NCBI RefSeq assembly: GCF_019050325.1
Contig: NZ_VOMB01000016.1
Coordinates: forward strand, 459,548-523,547
Reading direction: 5' to 3'
Source of the DNA: [Mycobacterium] fortunisiensis
GTDB lineage: Bacteria > Actinomycetota > Actinomycetes > Mycobacteriales > Mycobacteriaceae
Length of the DNA: 64,000 nucleotides
Part shown: positions 27,366 through 36,290 of the stretch, piece after piece
How the letters are laid out: each line of letters begins with the position of its first letter
How positions within the stretch are numbered: the first letter of the stretch is position 1
Notes under the pieces: model-generated
The model's database searches: none
What the model saw: only the letters and a program-made list of their open reading frames with translations
Told to the model about the DNA's origin: nothing
Translations under genes and position numbers: made by a program

Positions 27366-28658
27366 TCAGACCGGTTCGGCTTCCCGCCTGCGGTTCATCC
27401 ACGGCGGGTCGATGCCCTCGTCGAGCCTGTCGTCCTGCTTGGCGTCCAGATAGCGGAAGTAGAGCACGCAGAACACCACCACCAGCATGAGTGACCAGCC
27501 GTAGGTGATCTTCATGTATTCCAGGAAGCGCCCGGTGGTCGGCCAGCGCCACATCAACCAGCGATCCATCGTCATGAACCCGTAGACAGCCAGCCAGGCC
27601 GGCCAGTTGCGCAGCACCGAGTTGGGCAGCACCACCGTCATCAGGAACGGGAAGAGCATCATCGAGTAGTAGCCCTGGGCCAGCGACAGCACCAGCCACG
27701 AGGCGATCAACAGCACGCCCGAAGAGGTCAGCATCCAGAACAGTTGGTCGCGCTCGCGGTAGTAGCGGTACAGCAGCCACAGGCTGATCACGGCGAGCAC
27801 CACGAAGATCACCCGCAGGGTGATGATCAGCCACATCGGCAGCCCGTAGTAGACGCCGTTGCCGATGATGGCGGAGTTGAAGTAGTCGCGGGTCTGCATG
27901 ATGTAGGGCAGCGTGTTGTGTACGAAGCCCATCGGGTCTGCCGACAGTGGCCAGGCCACGGCGTTGAACACGATCGGCACCGCGAACGCCGTCACCAGGG
28001 CCCGCCACTGCCGGTTGAGCAGCGGCAGCAACAGCAGGACACCGAGCAGTGGCTTGACCACCAGGGTCAGCCCGATCGCCGCACCCGCCCACCATTCATG
28101 GTTTTTCTTACCGTCCAGCAGCCAGCGGAAGAACAGCACCTCACCCAGCAGGATGCAGCCGTTGATGTTGGTGAAAACCAGTGTATTGGTGACTGATTCG
28201 GTGCAGTACATGGCCAGCAGCAGGGCCGGCAGCGCCACCGAGGTCAGGGAGAACTTGTACAGCCGCACCAGCAGGCAGGCGGCGATGATGACGGCCACCG
28301 AATTGAACGCGACGAACCAGAAGCGCGACGCGAACTCCGGCAGGAACCCGAACGGGGCCAGCAGCAGGGTGCCGCCCGGCGGGTACAGGTAGTGCGGGTC
28401 GACGAAGTTGAAATGTTCGTTGTAGATGGCCCAGTGCCGCCGGAAGTTCGACACCGCGCGGTACACCGGACCGAAGTCGTCGGTGATGTAGCCGTTGGTG
28501 GACAGCACGTAGCTGCGATGGATGATCGACAGGATCGCAACCGGCCACAGCACCGAGCGCAGCACCGTGGCGGTGCTCGGCTCCGAGGTGCGGGGGCGGA
28601 ATGCGTTCACGAGACCGGAAATGATCGAATCTGGTGCGGCCACCAGCGAACCGTACAC
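27366..28658 (-). CDS. aftC: Arabinofuranosyltransferase AftC
   Basis: Polytopic GT-C glycosyltransferase that adds alpha(1,3) arabinofuranose branches to arabinogalactan and lipoarabinomannan, using decaprenyl-phospho-arabinose. 430 aa from GTG 28658. At least ten membrane spans; the catalytic acidic motif is in the first loop (GYITDDFGPVYRAV), followed by PHYLYPPGGTLLLAPFG, VFTNINGCILLGEVLFFRW and SLAQGYYSMMLFPFLMTVVL. The C-terminus is short and charged. It closely matches my recollection of Rv2673. Last gene of a same-strand RibD-like, hydrolase, aftC set. Confidence 0.95.
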   Translation of the reverse strand: MYGSLVAAPDSIISGLVNAFRPRTSEPSTATVLRSVLWPVAILSIIHRSYVLSTNGYITDDFGPVYRAVSNFRRHWAIYNEHFNFVDPHYLYPPGGTLLLAPFGFLPEFASRFWFVAFNSVAVIIAACLLVRLYKFSLTSVALPALLLAMYCTESVTNTLVFTNINGCILLGEVLFFRWLLDGKKNHEWWAGAAIGLTLVVKPLLGVLLLLPLLNRQWRALVTAFAVPIVFNAVAWPLSADPMGFVHNTLPYIMQTRDYFNSAIIGNGVYYGLPMWLIITLRVIFVVLAVISLWLLYRYYRERDQLFWMLTSSGVLLIASWLVLSLAQGYYSMMLFPFLMTVVLPNSVLRNWPAWLAVYGFMTMDRWLMWRWPTTGRFLEYMKITYGWSLMLVVVFCVLYFRYLDAKQDDRLDEGIDPPWMNRRREAEPV

Positions 28659-28679
28659 CGACGCTGTGGGCGCCCAGCG

Positions 28680-30260
28680 TCAGGCGGGACAGTACGTGTC
28701 GGTCTCGGGCAGTTTGCCGCTGTCGAGGTAACCGGTCAGTGGGGGCAGCGCGCACGGGGTGTAGACGCTGGCGCCGTGGCCGACGCCCTGCCACATCACC
28801 CGCCGGCTGTTGGTGCCTGCGTTGATGACGGTGGCGCCGACGGCGGCGACGCCTTCGCTGCCGACGATCGGATCGTTCTGCACGCCGAGCAGCAGCACCG
28901 GGATCTTGAGGTCCTTGGGGTCTTTGGGGGTACTGCTGCTGGGCCAGTTGAGGCATTTGACGAGGTTCAGCGCGCCGACGGTGCCGAACTGCGGATAGCG
29001 CTTGCCCCAGGCCACGACGAGTTCGCGCACCCGGTCCGGGGTGGGCCGGTTGAGCGCATCGCTGCAGGAGTTGACGAACTGGCCGTCGGTTTGGCGCAGG
29101 TTGTCGGCCTTGGTGATCAGCGCCGAGATCGGCCCGGCGTCACCGGCACGGGCCGCGGCCAGCGCGCCGGCCAGGTTGTTGGTCGCGGTCACCCGGTCCC
29201 CTTGCGGGAAGCCCAATCCGGCGACGATCGCGTCGCTGAGCGTCGCCACCGACGCCCCGCCCGGACCACGTCCGGCACGCGCGTCGGACAGCAGGGCGTC
29301 GACGGCGCCCTTCGGGTCCGGCGCCAGCGGGCAGTTGGTGGCCACGCACTGTGCGGCGAACGCGTCGAGTGCGGCCTGTTGGCCTTTGACCCGCTGCTCG
29401 GCGGCGGCCTCGGCGCCCAGCCCCAGCGGCAGGGGCGAGTCCAGGATCAGCCGGGACACCTTGTTGGGGTGCGAACCGGCATAGGCGAGCGCCACCTGGG
29501 AACCGTTGCCGATGCCCAGCAGCGCCAGCGTCGGCACATCCCAGGTGCTGCGCAGCCGTTCGAGGTCTTCGGCGGCGTGGGCGTTGTCGTATGCCGAGTC
29601 GCCCGGGGCGATGGTGTCGGTGCAACTGGTGGTTGCGGTCATGGTGACCGCGCCCAGGTTCGCCACCGGATCGTTGCCGGCCTGGAACTGGGTCTGATCC
29701 AGCATTTCCTGGCGGTCGTAGACGTCGCGGCAATCCAGCGCGCCCGACATGCCCATGCCGCGCCGGTCGACGGCGACGATGGGATGGGACTTGAGGATGT
29801 CGGTCCCCGAACGTGCCAGCCAGGCCGGCAGCTGCACCGAGGTGGGAATGTCTGAGCCGGTGGTCATCACCAGCGGCCCGGCGTCGGCCGGTGTCTGTGT
29901 GGACCGGGCCCGGACCACACCGATGTCCAGTGTGCCGGTGGCCCCGTTGATCGGGTCCAGATCGGCGTCGTAGGTGGCGCAGTCGAGGGTGACGTCGGCG
30001 GGGGGTTGGATGCCGGCGTCACCGAACACCCGCGGGGTGCAGTCCCGCCAGGACAGGTCGTTCTTGGGCGCTTCGATGCCGGGCGGCCCGGCCGGGGCCT
30101 CCGAGGTCGTCTCGGGCTGGCCCTGAGGGTGGGCGCCGGAATTGGTGGCGTAGCGCGGATCTGCGGCGAACAGTGGCGAACACGCGGTGAGCAGCCCCAA
30201 TGACAGAACGGGCACGGCGACCGCTGACCTTCTCAGGGCTTTCACCAGCTGATGACGCAT
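28680..30260 (-). CDS. Secreted lipoprotein alpha/beta hydrolase (TAP-like)
   Basis: 526 aa from ATG 30260. The signal peptide ends in a lipobox (LSLGLLTAC, Cys about residue 26), so the protein should be lipid-anchored outside the membrane. An alpha/beta-hydrolase core includes PIVAVDRRGMGMSGALDCRD, nucleophile elbow LLGIGNGSQVALAYAG and a C-terminal TAP-like lid/His segment (LLGVQNDPIVGSEG, VMWQGVGHGASVY). It resembles tripeptidyl aminopeptidase and CaeA/Hip1-type mycobacterial proteases and corresponds to Rv2672. Upstream of aftC by 21 bp, probably one operon. Confidence 0.88.
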   Translation of the reverse strand: MRHQLVKALRRSAVAVPVLSLGLLTACSPLFAADPRYATNSGAHPQGQPETTSEAPAGPPGIEAPKNDLSWRDCTPRVFGDAGIQPPADVTLDCATYDADLDPINGATGTLDIGVVRARSTQTPADAGPLVMTTGSDIPTSVQLPAWLARSGTDILKSHPIVAVDRRGMGMSGALDCRDVYDRQEMLDQTQFQAGNDPVANLGAVTMTATTSCTDTIAPGDSAYDNAHAAEDLERLRSTWDVPTLALLGIGNGSQVALAYAGSHPNKVSRLILDSPLPLGLGAEAAAEQRVKGQQAALDAFAAQCVATNCPLAPDPKGAVDALLSDARAGRGPGGASVATLSDAIVAGLGFPQGDRVTATNNLAGALAAARAGDAGPISALITKADNLRQTDGQFVNSCSDALNRPTPDRVRELVVAWGKRYPQFGTVGALNLVKCLNWPSSSTPKDPKDLKIPVLLLGVQNDPIVGSEGVAAVGATVINAGTNSRRVMWQGVGHGASVYTPCALPPLTGYLDSGKLPETDTYCPA

Positions 30261-30307
30261 GCTGACCACAGTAGCGACAGTGGTGTCGCGGCTCGTCGGG
30301 CCGCGCT

Positions 30308-31078
30308 TCACCGGCGGACGTAGCGGGTGTACAGGTAGCCTTCGTCGTCGGTGAGCAGGTGCGCGGGCCGCATCCGGGTGCATGCCTGGCCGGGCCCGGT
30401 GGCGATGCGGCGGGCCACCCCGCCGACGAGCAGCGGGGCCACGGTCAGGCACAGCTCGTCGAGCATGTCGGTCTCGATCAGGGTGCTCAGCAGCTGCGGG
30501 CCGCCCTCGGTGAGAACTCGGAACAGCTTGCGTTCGGCCAGGATTCGCAGTGCCACCGCCGGGTTGACCAGGGTCGGGTCCGCACCGGAGGCGTCGATCA
30601 CCTCGGCGACCGCGCCCAGCCGTTGCCGCGCCTCGTCGACGGTCCGGGTGGTGGTGAGGATCAGCGGCGGCACCTCGGTGCGGGTGAAGAATTTGGCCTC
30701 GTGGTCGAATGCCGCCGACGCGGTGATGACGGCGATCGGCGGCACTTCGGCTTGGCCCCGACGCTGCCGTTCCTCACGTTGGGTGATCGACAGCTGCACG
30801 CCCGAGTAGTTTTCGATCCGCACGGTCGACGCCCCCATCAGGATCACGTCGGCGCGTTGTCGCATGAGATTGAACACAGCCCGGTCGCCGGGACCACCGA
30901 GCCCACCGGACTTGCCGTCCTCGGTGGCCCCGCCGTCCAGACTGCTGATCATGTTGCCGCGCACCCAGCATCTGCGCAGGTCATCGGGATATGCGTAATA
31001 ATCGGCCAGCTGTCCGTCGGCGATGGTGTCGACGTTTCCCAGCACGGTCAGCTCGGTGCCGGCGGTGTCATCGGACAT
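30308..31078 (-). CDS. RibD C-terminal-type reductase (pyrimidine reductase family)
   Basis: 256 aa with the DHFR-like RibD_C fold: WVRGNMISSLDGGATEDGKSG, FNLMRQRADVILMGASTVRIE, ILTTTRT and VLTEGGPQLLSTLIETDMLDEL. There is no N-terminal deaminase domain. NADPH-dependent reductase; the M. tuberculosis counterpart Rv2671 is known to substitute for dihydrofolate reductase and to modify para-aminosalicylate sensitivity, although its normal substrate is debated. First gene of the set ending in aftC; 34 bp from the divergent zapE start. Confidence 0.88.
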   Translation of the reverse strand: MSDDTAGTELTVLGNVDTIADGQLADYYAYPDDLRRCWVRGNMISSLDGGATEDGKSGGLGGPGDRAVFNLMRQRADVILMGASTVRIENYSGVQLSITQREERQRRGQAEVPPIAVITASAAFDHEAKFFTRTEVPPLILTTTRTVDEARQRLGAVAEVIDASGADPTLVNPAVALRILAERKLFRVLTEGGPQLLSTLIETDMLDELCLTVAPLLVGGVARRIATGPGQACTRMRPAHLLTDDEGYLYTRYVRR

Positions 31079-31112
31079 GAACTGAATTGGAGCACGTCGT
31101 TACGCTGCTCGA

Positions 31113-32150
31113 ATGCACGGGTCCAGCGGCGTCGCTCAGCTCGCCGATCGTCATCCCACCGTCACCCCGGAGCGGCTGGTCGCACAGCTGGTCCCACCGC
31201 CGACGTTCGCCGACGTCAGCTACGACAGTTACCGGCCCGATCCGGGTGAGCCCTCGCAGGCCGCCGCGGTGCAGTCCTGCCGCGATTTCTGCGAACAGGC
31301 GGCGGCTCGCCGGGCCGGCAAGAAGAAGCTGTTCGGCAAGCGTGAGGTGTTGCCGGGGGTGGGGCTGTACCTGGACGGCGGCTTCGGTGTCGGCAAGACG
31401 CACCTGTTGGCCTCGACCTATTACACGTTGTCGCAGGGCGAGTACCCGACGGCGTTCGCCACCTTCGGTGAGCTCACGCAGTTGGCCGGGGTGTTCGGCT
31501 ACAACGAGTGCATCGAGCTGCTGTCCGGATACGTGGTGGTGTGCATCGACGAGTTCGAGTTGGACGACCCGGGCAACACCACGCTGATCTCGCGGCTGCT
31601 GTCGGCGCTGGTGGAGCGGGGCGTGTCGATCGCGGCGACGTCGAACACGCTGCCCGAGCAGCTCGGTGAGGGCCGGTTCGCCGCCCAGGACTTTTTGCGT
31701 GAGATCAACACGCTGGCCCAGATCTTCACCACGGTACGGATCGAGGGGCCGGACTACCGGCATCGTGATCTGCCGCCGGCGCCCGAACCGCTGTCCGACG
31801 ACGAGGTGGCGCAGCGGGCCGACGGGGTGCTCGGCGCGACCCTCGACGACTTCGACGCGCTGTGTGCGCACCTGGCCACGATGCATCCGTCGCGCTATCA
31901 CGCCCTGATCGAAGGTGTCACCGAGGTGTTCATCACCGGCGTGCACCCGATCGAGGATCAGAGTGTGGCGCTGCGGTTGGTGGCGTTGACCGACCGGCTG
32001 TACGACGCCGGTGTTCCGGTGCTGGCCTCGGGCACCAAGCTGGACACCATTTTCAGCCCTGAGATGGTGGCCGGCGGCTTCCGGAAGAAGTACTTGCGGG
32101 CCACCTCGCGTCTGCTGGCCCTGACCGCCGCGGCGCAGCGGACCGGCTAG
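31113..32150 (+). CDS. zapE: AFG1/ZapE-family ATPase
   Basis: 345-aa P-loop ATPase. Walker A is GGFGVGKTHLLAST near residue 90, Walker B VVCIDEFELDDPGN near 146, and sensor-like AATSNTLPEQLGEGRF follows. The AFG1 family is represented by E. coli ZapE (cell division under stress) and mitochondrial Lace1; in actinobacteria the role is not established to me. Divergent from the RibD-like gene and convergent with the acetyltransferase gene, with no gap. Confidence 0.9.
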   Translation: MHGSSGVAQLADRHPTVTPERLVAQLVPPPTFADVSYDSYRPDPGEPSQAAAVQSCRDFCEQAAARRAGKKKLFGKREVLPGVGLYLDGGFGVGKTHLLASTYYTLSQGEYPTAFATFGELTQLAGVFGYNECIELLSGYVVVCIDEFELDDPGNTTLISRLLSALVERGVSIAATSNTLPEQLGEGRFAAQDFLREINTLAQIFTTVRIEGPDYRHRDLPPAPEPLSDDEVAQRADGVLGATLDDFDALCAHLATMHPSRYHALIEGVTEVFITGVHPIEDQSVALRLVALTDRLYDAGVPVLASGTKLDTIFSPEMVAGGFRKKYLRATSRLLALTAAAQRTG

Positions 32151-32672
32151 CTAGAGGGGCCGGACCATCACGTAGTCGTTCTCCACGCCGGCACCGAGCT
32201 GGAAGGTCTTGGTGCCGGCGACGGTGAAGCCGTTCTTGGTGTAGAACCGCTGGGCCCGCACATTTTCCTGGTTGACCCCCAGCCACACGCAGCGGGCGCC
32301 GGATTCGGCTGCAGCCCGCAGTGTTTCGGCCATCAGGGCGGCGGCCGCGCCGCGGCCGTGGCGGGTGGGCAGCACGTAGATCTTGGACAGTTCCAGGGCG
32401 GGCCGTTGGGTGACCGCCTGCTGGACGTCGCTGTCATCGGGGACGCCGTGAATCAGCATGGCGTAACCGGTGATCGAGGGGTCGTGAGCGACCAGCACGA
32501 TCCGGCCCGGATCGGCCAGGTACTCGCTGAAGCGTGCTTCCGACAGGTTCTCGTCGATGAACGCCGCGATGTTCTGTTCGGTTGCCGATGGGGGACAGGC
32601 CAACGGGAACGTCGCGGCCGCGACGGCGGCCAGGTCCGCAAGGTCGGCGGGCTGGGCCCGTTGGACTATCAA
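32151..32672 (-). CDS. GNAT-family N-acetyltransferase
   Basis: 173 aa, starting at a TTG (32672) that overlaps the upstream stop as TTGA; no ATG or GTG is in a suitable place. GNAT acetyl-CoA motif A reads KIYVLPTRHGRGAAAALMAE (R-x-x-G-x-G/A) and motif B CVWLGVNQENVRAQRFYTKN. The target amine is unknown; the M. tuberculosis counterpart is Rv2669. Last gene of the clpC2-PPOX-MPT63-like operon. Confidence 0.85.
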   Translation of the reverse strand: MIVQRAQPADLADLAAVAAATFPLACPPSATEQNIAAFIDENLSEARFSEYLADPGRIVLVAHDPSITGYAMLIHGVPDDSDVQQAVTQRPALELSKIYVLPTRHGRGAAAALMAETLRAAAESGARCVWLGVNQENVRAQRFYTKNGFTVAGTKTFQLGAGVENDYVMVRPL

Positions 32673-33199
32673 GGCAGCGGCGCGCCCGGCTGCCAGAGAT
32701 TCCACTGCGCCAGGTGCTTGCCGGTTTTGGTGTCGATCAGCACGACGTTGGTGACCAGCGCGCGGTACACGTCCCAGTAGACGTCGCCGTTGACGGTGGC
32801 TCCGGGGGGCGCGTTGCGCAGGGCATCCTCGAGCCGGTTGGGCGCGTCGGTGTGCTTGGGCACGTACGCGTCGGCGTAGGGGGTGACGCCGTTGAACGTG
32901 AACGCCAGGGCCATGGCGTACGGGGTGGGCGCCTGGATGGTCGTCACCGTGACCGGTGCGCGCCACGGGCTGCCCTGGGCCCGCCACCGGGGTGAACCAT
33001 TCCAGCCCCAGCCGGGCGGTACCTCACTGGCAAGCACGTCGTGCACCGTGACGTCGGCGATGATGCCGTTGTCCTCGACGCGCAGCGTTTCGCCGATCCG
33101 GCCGATCGGGGTGCCGTCGGCCGAGGCCGCCGGCGGGGCCAGGAGGACGGCGACCGCCGACACCACGGCGGTGAACATGAGTGCGAACCAGCGGGGCAT
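32669..33199 (-). CDS. Secreted MPT63-like (DUF1942) protein
   Basis: 176 aa. Clear Sec signal peptide (FALMFTAVVSAVAVLLAPPAA, cleavage near ASA-DG), then a beta-rich domain with GRIGETLRVEDNGIIADVTV and VTTIQAPTPYAMALAFTFNG, the immunoglobulin-like DUF1942 pattern of MPT63. It corresponds to Rv2668. Extracellular; function unknown. Translationally coupled to the acetyltransferase gene (TTGA overlap). Confidence 0.85.
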   Translation of the reverse strand: MPRWFALMFTAVVSAVAVLLAPPAASADGTPIGRIGETLRVEDNGIIADVTVHDVLASEVPPGWGWNGSPRWRAQGSPWRAPVTVTTIQAPTPYAMALAFTFNGVTPYADAYVPKHTDAPNRLEDALRNAPPGATVNGDVYWDVYRALVTNVVLIDTKTGKHLAQWNLWQPGAPLP

Positions 33200-33244
33200 G
33201 CCAGGCAGTCTCGCACAAACTGAAACGTGTTACAGACGGTTGGG

Positions 33245-33670
33245 TCAGGACACCCAGGGCCCCACGCCGCCTACCTTGTCGATCCGGATCCTGGTGAGCC
33301 AGCCGGGCGGGGCGTCCTTGGGTGGGAACGGGGTATCCGGTGCGGCCAAGGTTTGCGCCAGCTCCTTGAGCAGCTCCGGCGCGCCGCCCTCGACGACGCG
33401 TGCGGTGCCGGTGATCGCCAGATATGGCCGCATCGCCTTGCCGACGCTCTCCGGGTCGAGGATCGTGACGGCCACCCGCGGATCGCGGCGGATGTTGCGG
33501 ACCTTCTGATGTTCGGCCAGGTGCGCGGTGACCAGTTCGTCTCCGTCGGGGGTGGATTGCATCGCCATCCAGACCAGCGTGGCTTGGGGGCTGCCGTCGG
33601 GGTTCACCGTGACGAGGGTGGCGTCGGCGCCCGCGCCGATCAACTGGCGCGCGACATCGTTGAGTTTCAC
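33245..33670 (-). CDS. PPOX-class F420-dependent oxidoreductase-like protein
   Basis: 141-aa split-barrel protein (ATLVTVNPDGSPQATLVWMA, VRNIRRDPRVAVTILDPE, YLAITGTARVV) of the pyridoxamine-5-phosphate-oxidase-like superfamily, most like mycobacterial F420-dependent FDOR-B proteins. Cofactor choice (F420, FMN or haem) cannot be settled from sequence alone. Between clpC2 and the MPT63-like gene, all leftward. Confidence 0.8.
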   Translation of the reverse strand: MKLNDVARQLIGAGADATLVTVNPDGSPQATLVWMAMQSTPDGDELVTAHLAEHQKVRNIRRDPRVAVTILDPESVGKAMRPYLAITGTARVVEGGAPELLKELAQTLAAPDTPFPPKDAPPGWLTRIRIDKVGGVGPWVS

Positions 33671-33698
33671 CCTCGGTTCTACGGTGCGGTGGCCGGTT

Positions 33699-34445
33699 TC
33701 ATTCCCCGGCGCCGGCCTGGTCTGTGGCCGCGAACGGTGCCAGCGCAGCGGCGAGGTCGGTCTCGAACCGCACCGGATCGGCCCCGAGCCGGTGCAGCGG
33801 GCCGTCGTCGGCCTCGGCCTCGACCAGGGCGAGCAGGATGTGTTCGGTGCCGATGTAGTTGTGGCCGAGCCGAAGTGCTTGGCGGAAGGTCAGTTCCAGT
33901 GCCTTCTTGGCGCCCGGGTTGAACGGGATCAGCGCCGGGACGGCCTCGGCAGGCGGCGGCAGGGTGATGGCGGCACGGGCGGTCTCGGCGGTGATACCCT
34001 GGCCGACAAGGAGTTTGGCGGCCAGGCCGTCGGGCTCGGCGAACAGGGCCAGCAGCAGGTGGTCGGGGGAGATCTCGTCGTTGCCTGCGGCGTGCGCGGT
34101 GTTCTGGGACACCACGATGACGTTGCGGGCCCGCGGGGTGAAGCGGCCGAATCCGGTGCTGGGGTCGAGAGTGGCCGGGTCGAAATCGGGAACTTTCGGC
34201 ACGAACCGTTTCTGGGCGGCTTGTTTGGTGACGCCCATGGCCTTGCCGATGTCGGTCCAGGAGGCCCCGGAGCGGCGGGCCTGGTCGACGAAATGTCCGA
34301 TCAGGTGGTCGGCGATATCGCCGAGGGCGTCGGCGGCGATGACCGCGTCGATGAGCTGCTCGAGGGGTTCGGTGTGGGCTTTCTTGATGGCACCGATGAG
34401 GTCGTCGAGGCGGACCGGGTTGGTGAGGGTGACGGGTTGGGTCAT
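33699..34445 (-). CDS. clpC2: ClpC2: HTH plus double Clp N-domain protein without ATPase
   Basis: 248 aa. The N-terminal third has a helix-turn-helix (GASWTDIGKAMGVTKQAAQKRF, residues about 60-82); the rest is two Clp_N repeats (FGRFTPRARNVIVVSQNTAH..ISPDHLLLALF and FNPGAKKALELTFRQALRLGHNYIGTEHILLALV). There is no AAA module. The M. tuberculosis protein (Rv2667) is known to bind cyclomarin-type ClpC1 ligands, acting as a decoy. The HTH predicts DNA binding, and two matching palindromes sit immediately upstream, so autoregulation is likely. First gene of a leftward operon. Confidence 0.92.
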   Translation of the reverse strand: MTQPVTLTNPVRLDDLIGAIKKAHTEPLEQLIDAVIAADALGDIADHLIGHFVDQARRSGASWTDIGKAMGVTKQAAQKRFVPKVPDFDPATLDPSTGFGRFTPRARNVIVVSQNTAHAAGNDEISPDHLLLALFAEPDGLAAKLLVGQGITAETARAAITLPPPAEAVPALIPFNPGAKKALELTFRQALRLGHNYIGTEHILLALVEAEADDGPLHRLGADPVRFETDLAAALAPFAATDQAGAGE

Positions 34446-34447
34446 AC

Positions 34448-34492
34448 GTCAACTCTAGGTTGACGCGAGGGCATCGTCAACCAAGAGTTGAC
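34448..34492. promoter_or_regulatory. Two palindromic operators, probably for ClpC2
   Basis: GTCAAC-N5-GTTGAC occurs twice, at 34448-34464 and 34476-34492, 28 bp apart centre to centre. They begin 3 bp upstream of the clpC2 ATG and end 18 bp before the divergent histidine kinase start, so both promoters should be affected by whatever binds. The HTH of ClpC2 is the obvious candidate. Confidence 0.75.
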
Positions 34493-34510
34493 GATGTCGG
34501 ATCGGGCAAG

Positions 34511-35917
34511 ATGACGCCGGTGAGCTTCGAAGAGCGCGTCCTGGGACTGCTGCGGCCGGTGCTGCGGCCGGTGATGCGCGTGCTGTCGTTGCGCACCATC
34601 GTCATCGTCGGTGCGCTGTCGGTCGTGGTCACCGTCATCACGCTGGGAACCTGGGTGTGGCTCGGGGTCACCAACGACCAGTACAGCCAGCTCGACCGGC
34701 GGCTGGATTCGCTGAGCAGCCTGGGTGATGTCAGCACGCTGCTCACCGCGACGAAACCGGGCTCGGCCGACGCGACCTTGCACGACGATGGCGGACTGGT
34801 GCGTACCGCCCACATCGGCGGGGTCAGTGTCTCGGTGCCGAGTGACATCGTGTTGCCGCGGCTGGAGAACGGCTACGCCAACACCACGATCGACGGCGTG
34901 GAGTACCGGGTGCGCACCTTCACGGCAGGTCCGGCGACGATCGCCCTGGGTGCACCGCTGGCGGAGACTCAGCGCCGGATCGACGAACTGCACCTGCGGG
35001 TGCTGCTGATCTGTGGCGGCGTCATCGGCAGCACCGTCGTGGTGGGCTGGATGATCTCACTGGTGATGATCACCCCGTTCCGGCTGCTGGCCCAGCAGGC
35101 GCGGGCCATCAACGCCCAGTCGAAACCTGACGAGGTGCAGGTGCGTGGTGTGCGCGAGGCCGTGGAGATCGCCGAGGCGGTCGAGGGCATGCTGGCGCGG
35201 ATCGGCAATGAGCAGGAACGCACCAAGGCCGCGTTGGAATCGGCCCGCGATTTCGCCGCGGCGGCTTCTCATGAACTGCGCACCCCGCTGACCGCGATGC
35301 GCACCAACCTGGAGGTGCTGTCCACCCTGGACATGACCGCCGAGCAACGCCAGGAGGTGATCGGGGATGTCATGCGCACGCAGAGTCGTATCGAGGGCAC
35401 CCTGACCGCGCTGGAGCGCTTGGCGCAGGGGGAGCTCACCACGGTCGAGGATTTCGTGCCGATGGATGTCACCGAGTTGCTCGACCGCGCTGCCCACGAT
35501 GCGCTGCACACCTACCCCGGCCTGCGGGCCACCCTGATGCCCTCGCCCACGGTGTTGATGCTGGGCATGCCCGCCGGGCTGCGCCTGGTGATCGACAACG
35601 CCATCGCCAACGCCGTCAAGCACGGTGGTGCCACCGAAATCCGGCTCAGCGCAGTAAGTTCCGCCGATGACGTGCAGATCGTGGTGGACGACAACGGTTC
35701 CGGGGTGCCCGAGGTGGAGCGGGCCGAGGTGTTCGAACGGTTCGCCCGCGGATCCACCGCATCCCGTTCGGGTTCCGGGCTCGGGCTGGCCCTGGTGGCG
35801 CAGCAGGCCGAATTGCACGGTGGCACTGCGTCACTGGGGGAGAGCCCGCTCGGGGGCGCGCGGTTGCTGCTGCGGCTGCCGTTGACCCGGCCGCGGGTGG
35901 ACGAGGCGCCGTTCTGA
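34511..35917 (+). CDS. PrrB-like sensor histidine kinase, no adjacent response regulator
   Basis: 468 aa from ATG 34511 (GTG 34520 possible). Two membrane spans (about 25-48 IVIVGALSVVVTVITLGTWVW, and 165-190) flank an extracellular sensor. Then HAMP, the HisKA box ASHELRTPLTAMRTNLEVLS (His phosphoacceptor), N-box IDNAIANAVKHGG, G1 VDDNGSGVP and G2 GSGLGLALV. The kinase half is very similar to my recollection of mycobacterial PrrB. Downstream is an ArsR gene on the other strand and upstream clpC2, so no cognate regulator is here: an orphan paralogue that may use PrrA. Confidence 0.9.
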   Translation: MTPVSFEERVLGLLRPVLRPVMRVLSLRTIVIVGALSVVVTVITLGTWVWLGVTNDQYSQLDRRLDSLSSLGDVSTLLTATKPGSADATLHDDGGLVRTAHIGGVSVSVPSDIVLPRLENGYANTTIDGVEYRVRTFTAGPATIALGAPLAETQRRIDELHLRVLLICGGVIGSTVVVGWMISLVMITPFRLLAQQARAINAQSKPDEVQVRGVREAVEIAEAVEGMLARIGNEQERTKAALESARDFAAAASHELRTPLTAMRTNLEVLSTLDMTAEQRQEVIGDVMRTQSRIEGTLTALERLAQGELTTVEDFVPMDVTELLDRAAHDALHTYPGLRATLMPSPTVLMLGMPAGLRLVIDNAIANAVKHGGATEIRLSAVSSADDVQIVVDDNGSGVPEVERAEVFERFARGSTASRSGSGLGLALVAQQAELHGGTASLGESPLGGARLLLRLPLTRPRVDEAPF

Positions 35918-35918
35918 G

Positions 35919-36290
35919 TCAGGGGTGCGACGGCTCCCCGGTCACCTGGTGGTCGGCGTGGTTGAGCCCCTCCTGGACCAGGCGGCTCAGGTGTCCGTCG
36001 CGCAGCCGGTAGTACACCCGCCGGCCATCTTTTCGGGTGTCCACCATGCGGGCGAACCGCAGCTTGGCCAGGTGTTGACTGATCGAGGTACGGGAGGCGC
36101 CGGTGTTCTCGGCCAGCGCCGTGACGTCGGCTTCGCCCTGGGCCAACAGCCACAGCAGGTGCAGCCGCGTCCGGTCGGACAACATCCGGAACGTTTCGCT
36201 GGCGATGTCGAGCCGTGCCTGATCCGGCGTGAGGTCATGGACCAGGCTGTCCTGCGACCGTGACGAAGGGTTTCCGGGCGGTACTGCCAT
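35919..36290 (-). CDS. ArsR-family transcriptional repressor
   Basis: 123 aa from ATG 36290 with ribosome site AAGGGAG. Winged helix: SETFRMLSDRTRLHLLWLLAQ, recognition helix NTGASRTSISQHLAKLRFA, wing DTRKDGRRVYYRLRDGHLSRL. No clear metal-binding Cys; the His-rich tail (LNHADHQ) could bind a metal. It overlaps the 3' end of the MFS gene by 56 bp and is probably cotranscribed, repressing the MFS promoter through a perfect inverted repeat at 37532. Confidence 0.9.
   Translation of the reverse strand: MAVPPGNPSSRSQDSLVHDLTPDQARLDIASETFRMLSDRTRLHLLWLLAQGEADVTALAENTGASRTSISQHLAKLRFARMVDTRKDGRRVYYRLRDGHLSRLVQEGLNHADHQVTGEPSHP

Noticed and set aside
32151..32672. The acetyltransferase as a GNAT toxin of a toxin-antitoxin pair
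   Set aside because: The neighbour is a secreted MPT63-like protein, not a ribbon-helix-helix or HTH antitoxin, and the order is conserved with M. tuberculosis.
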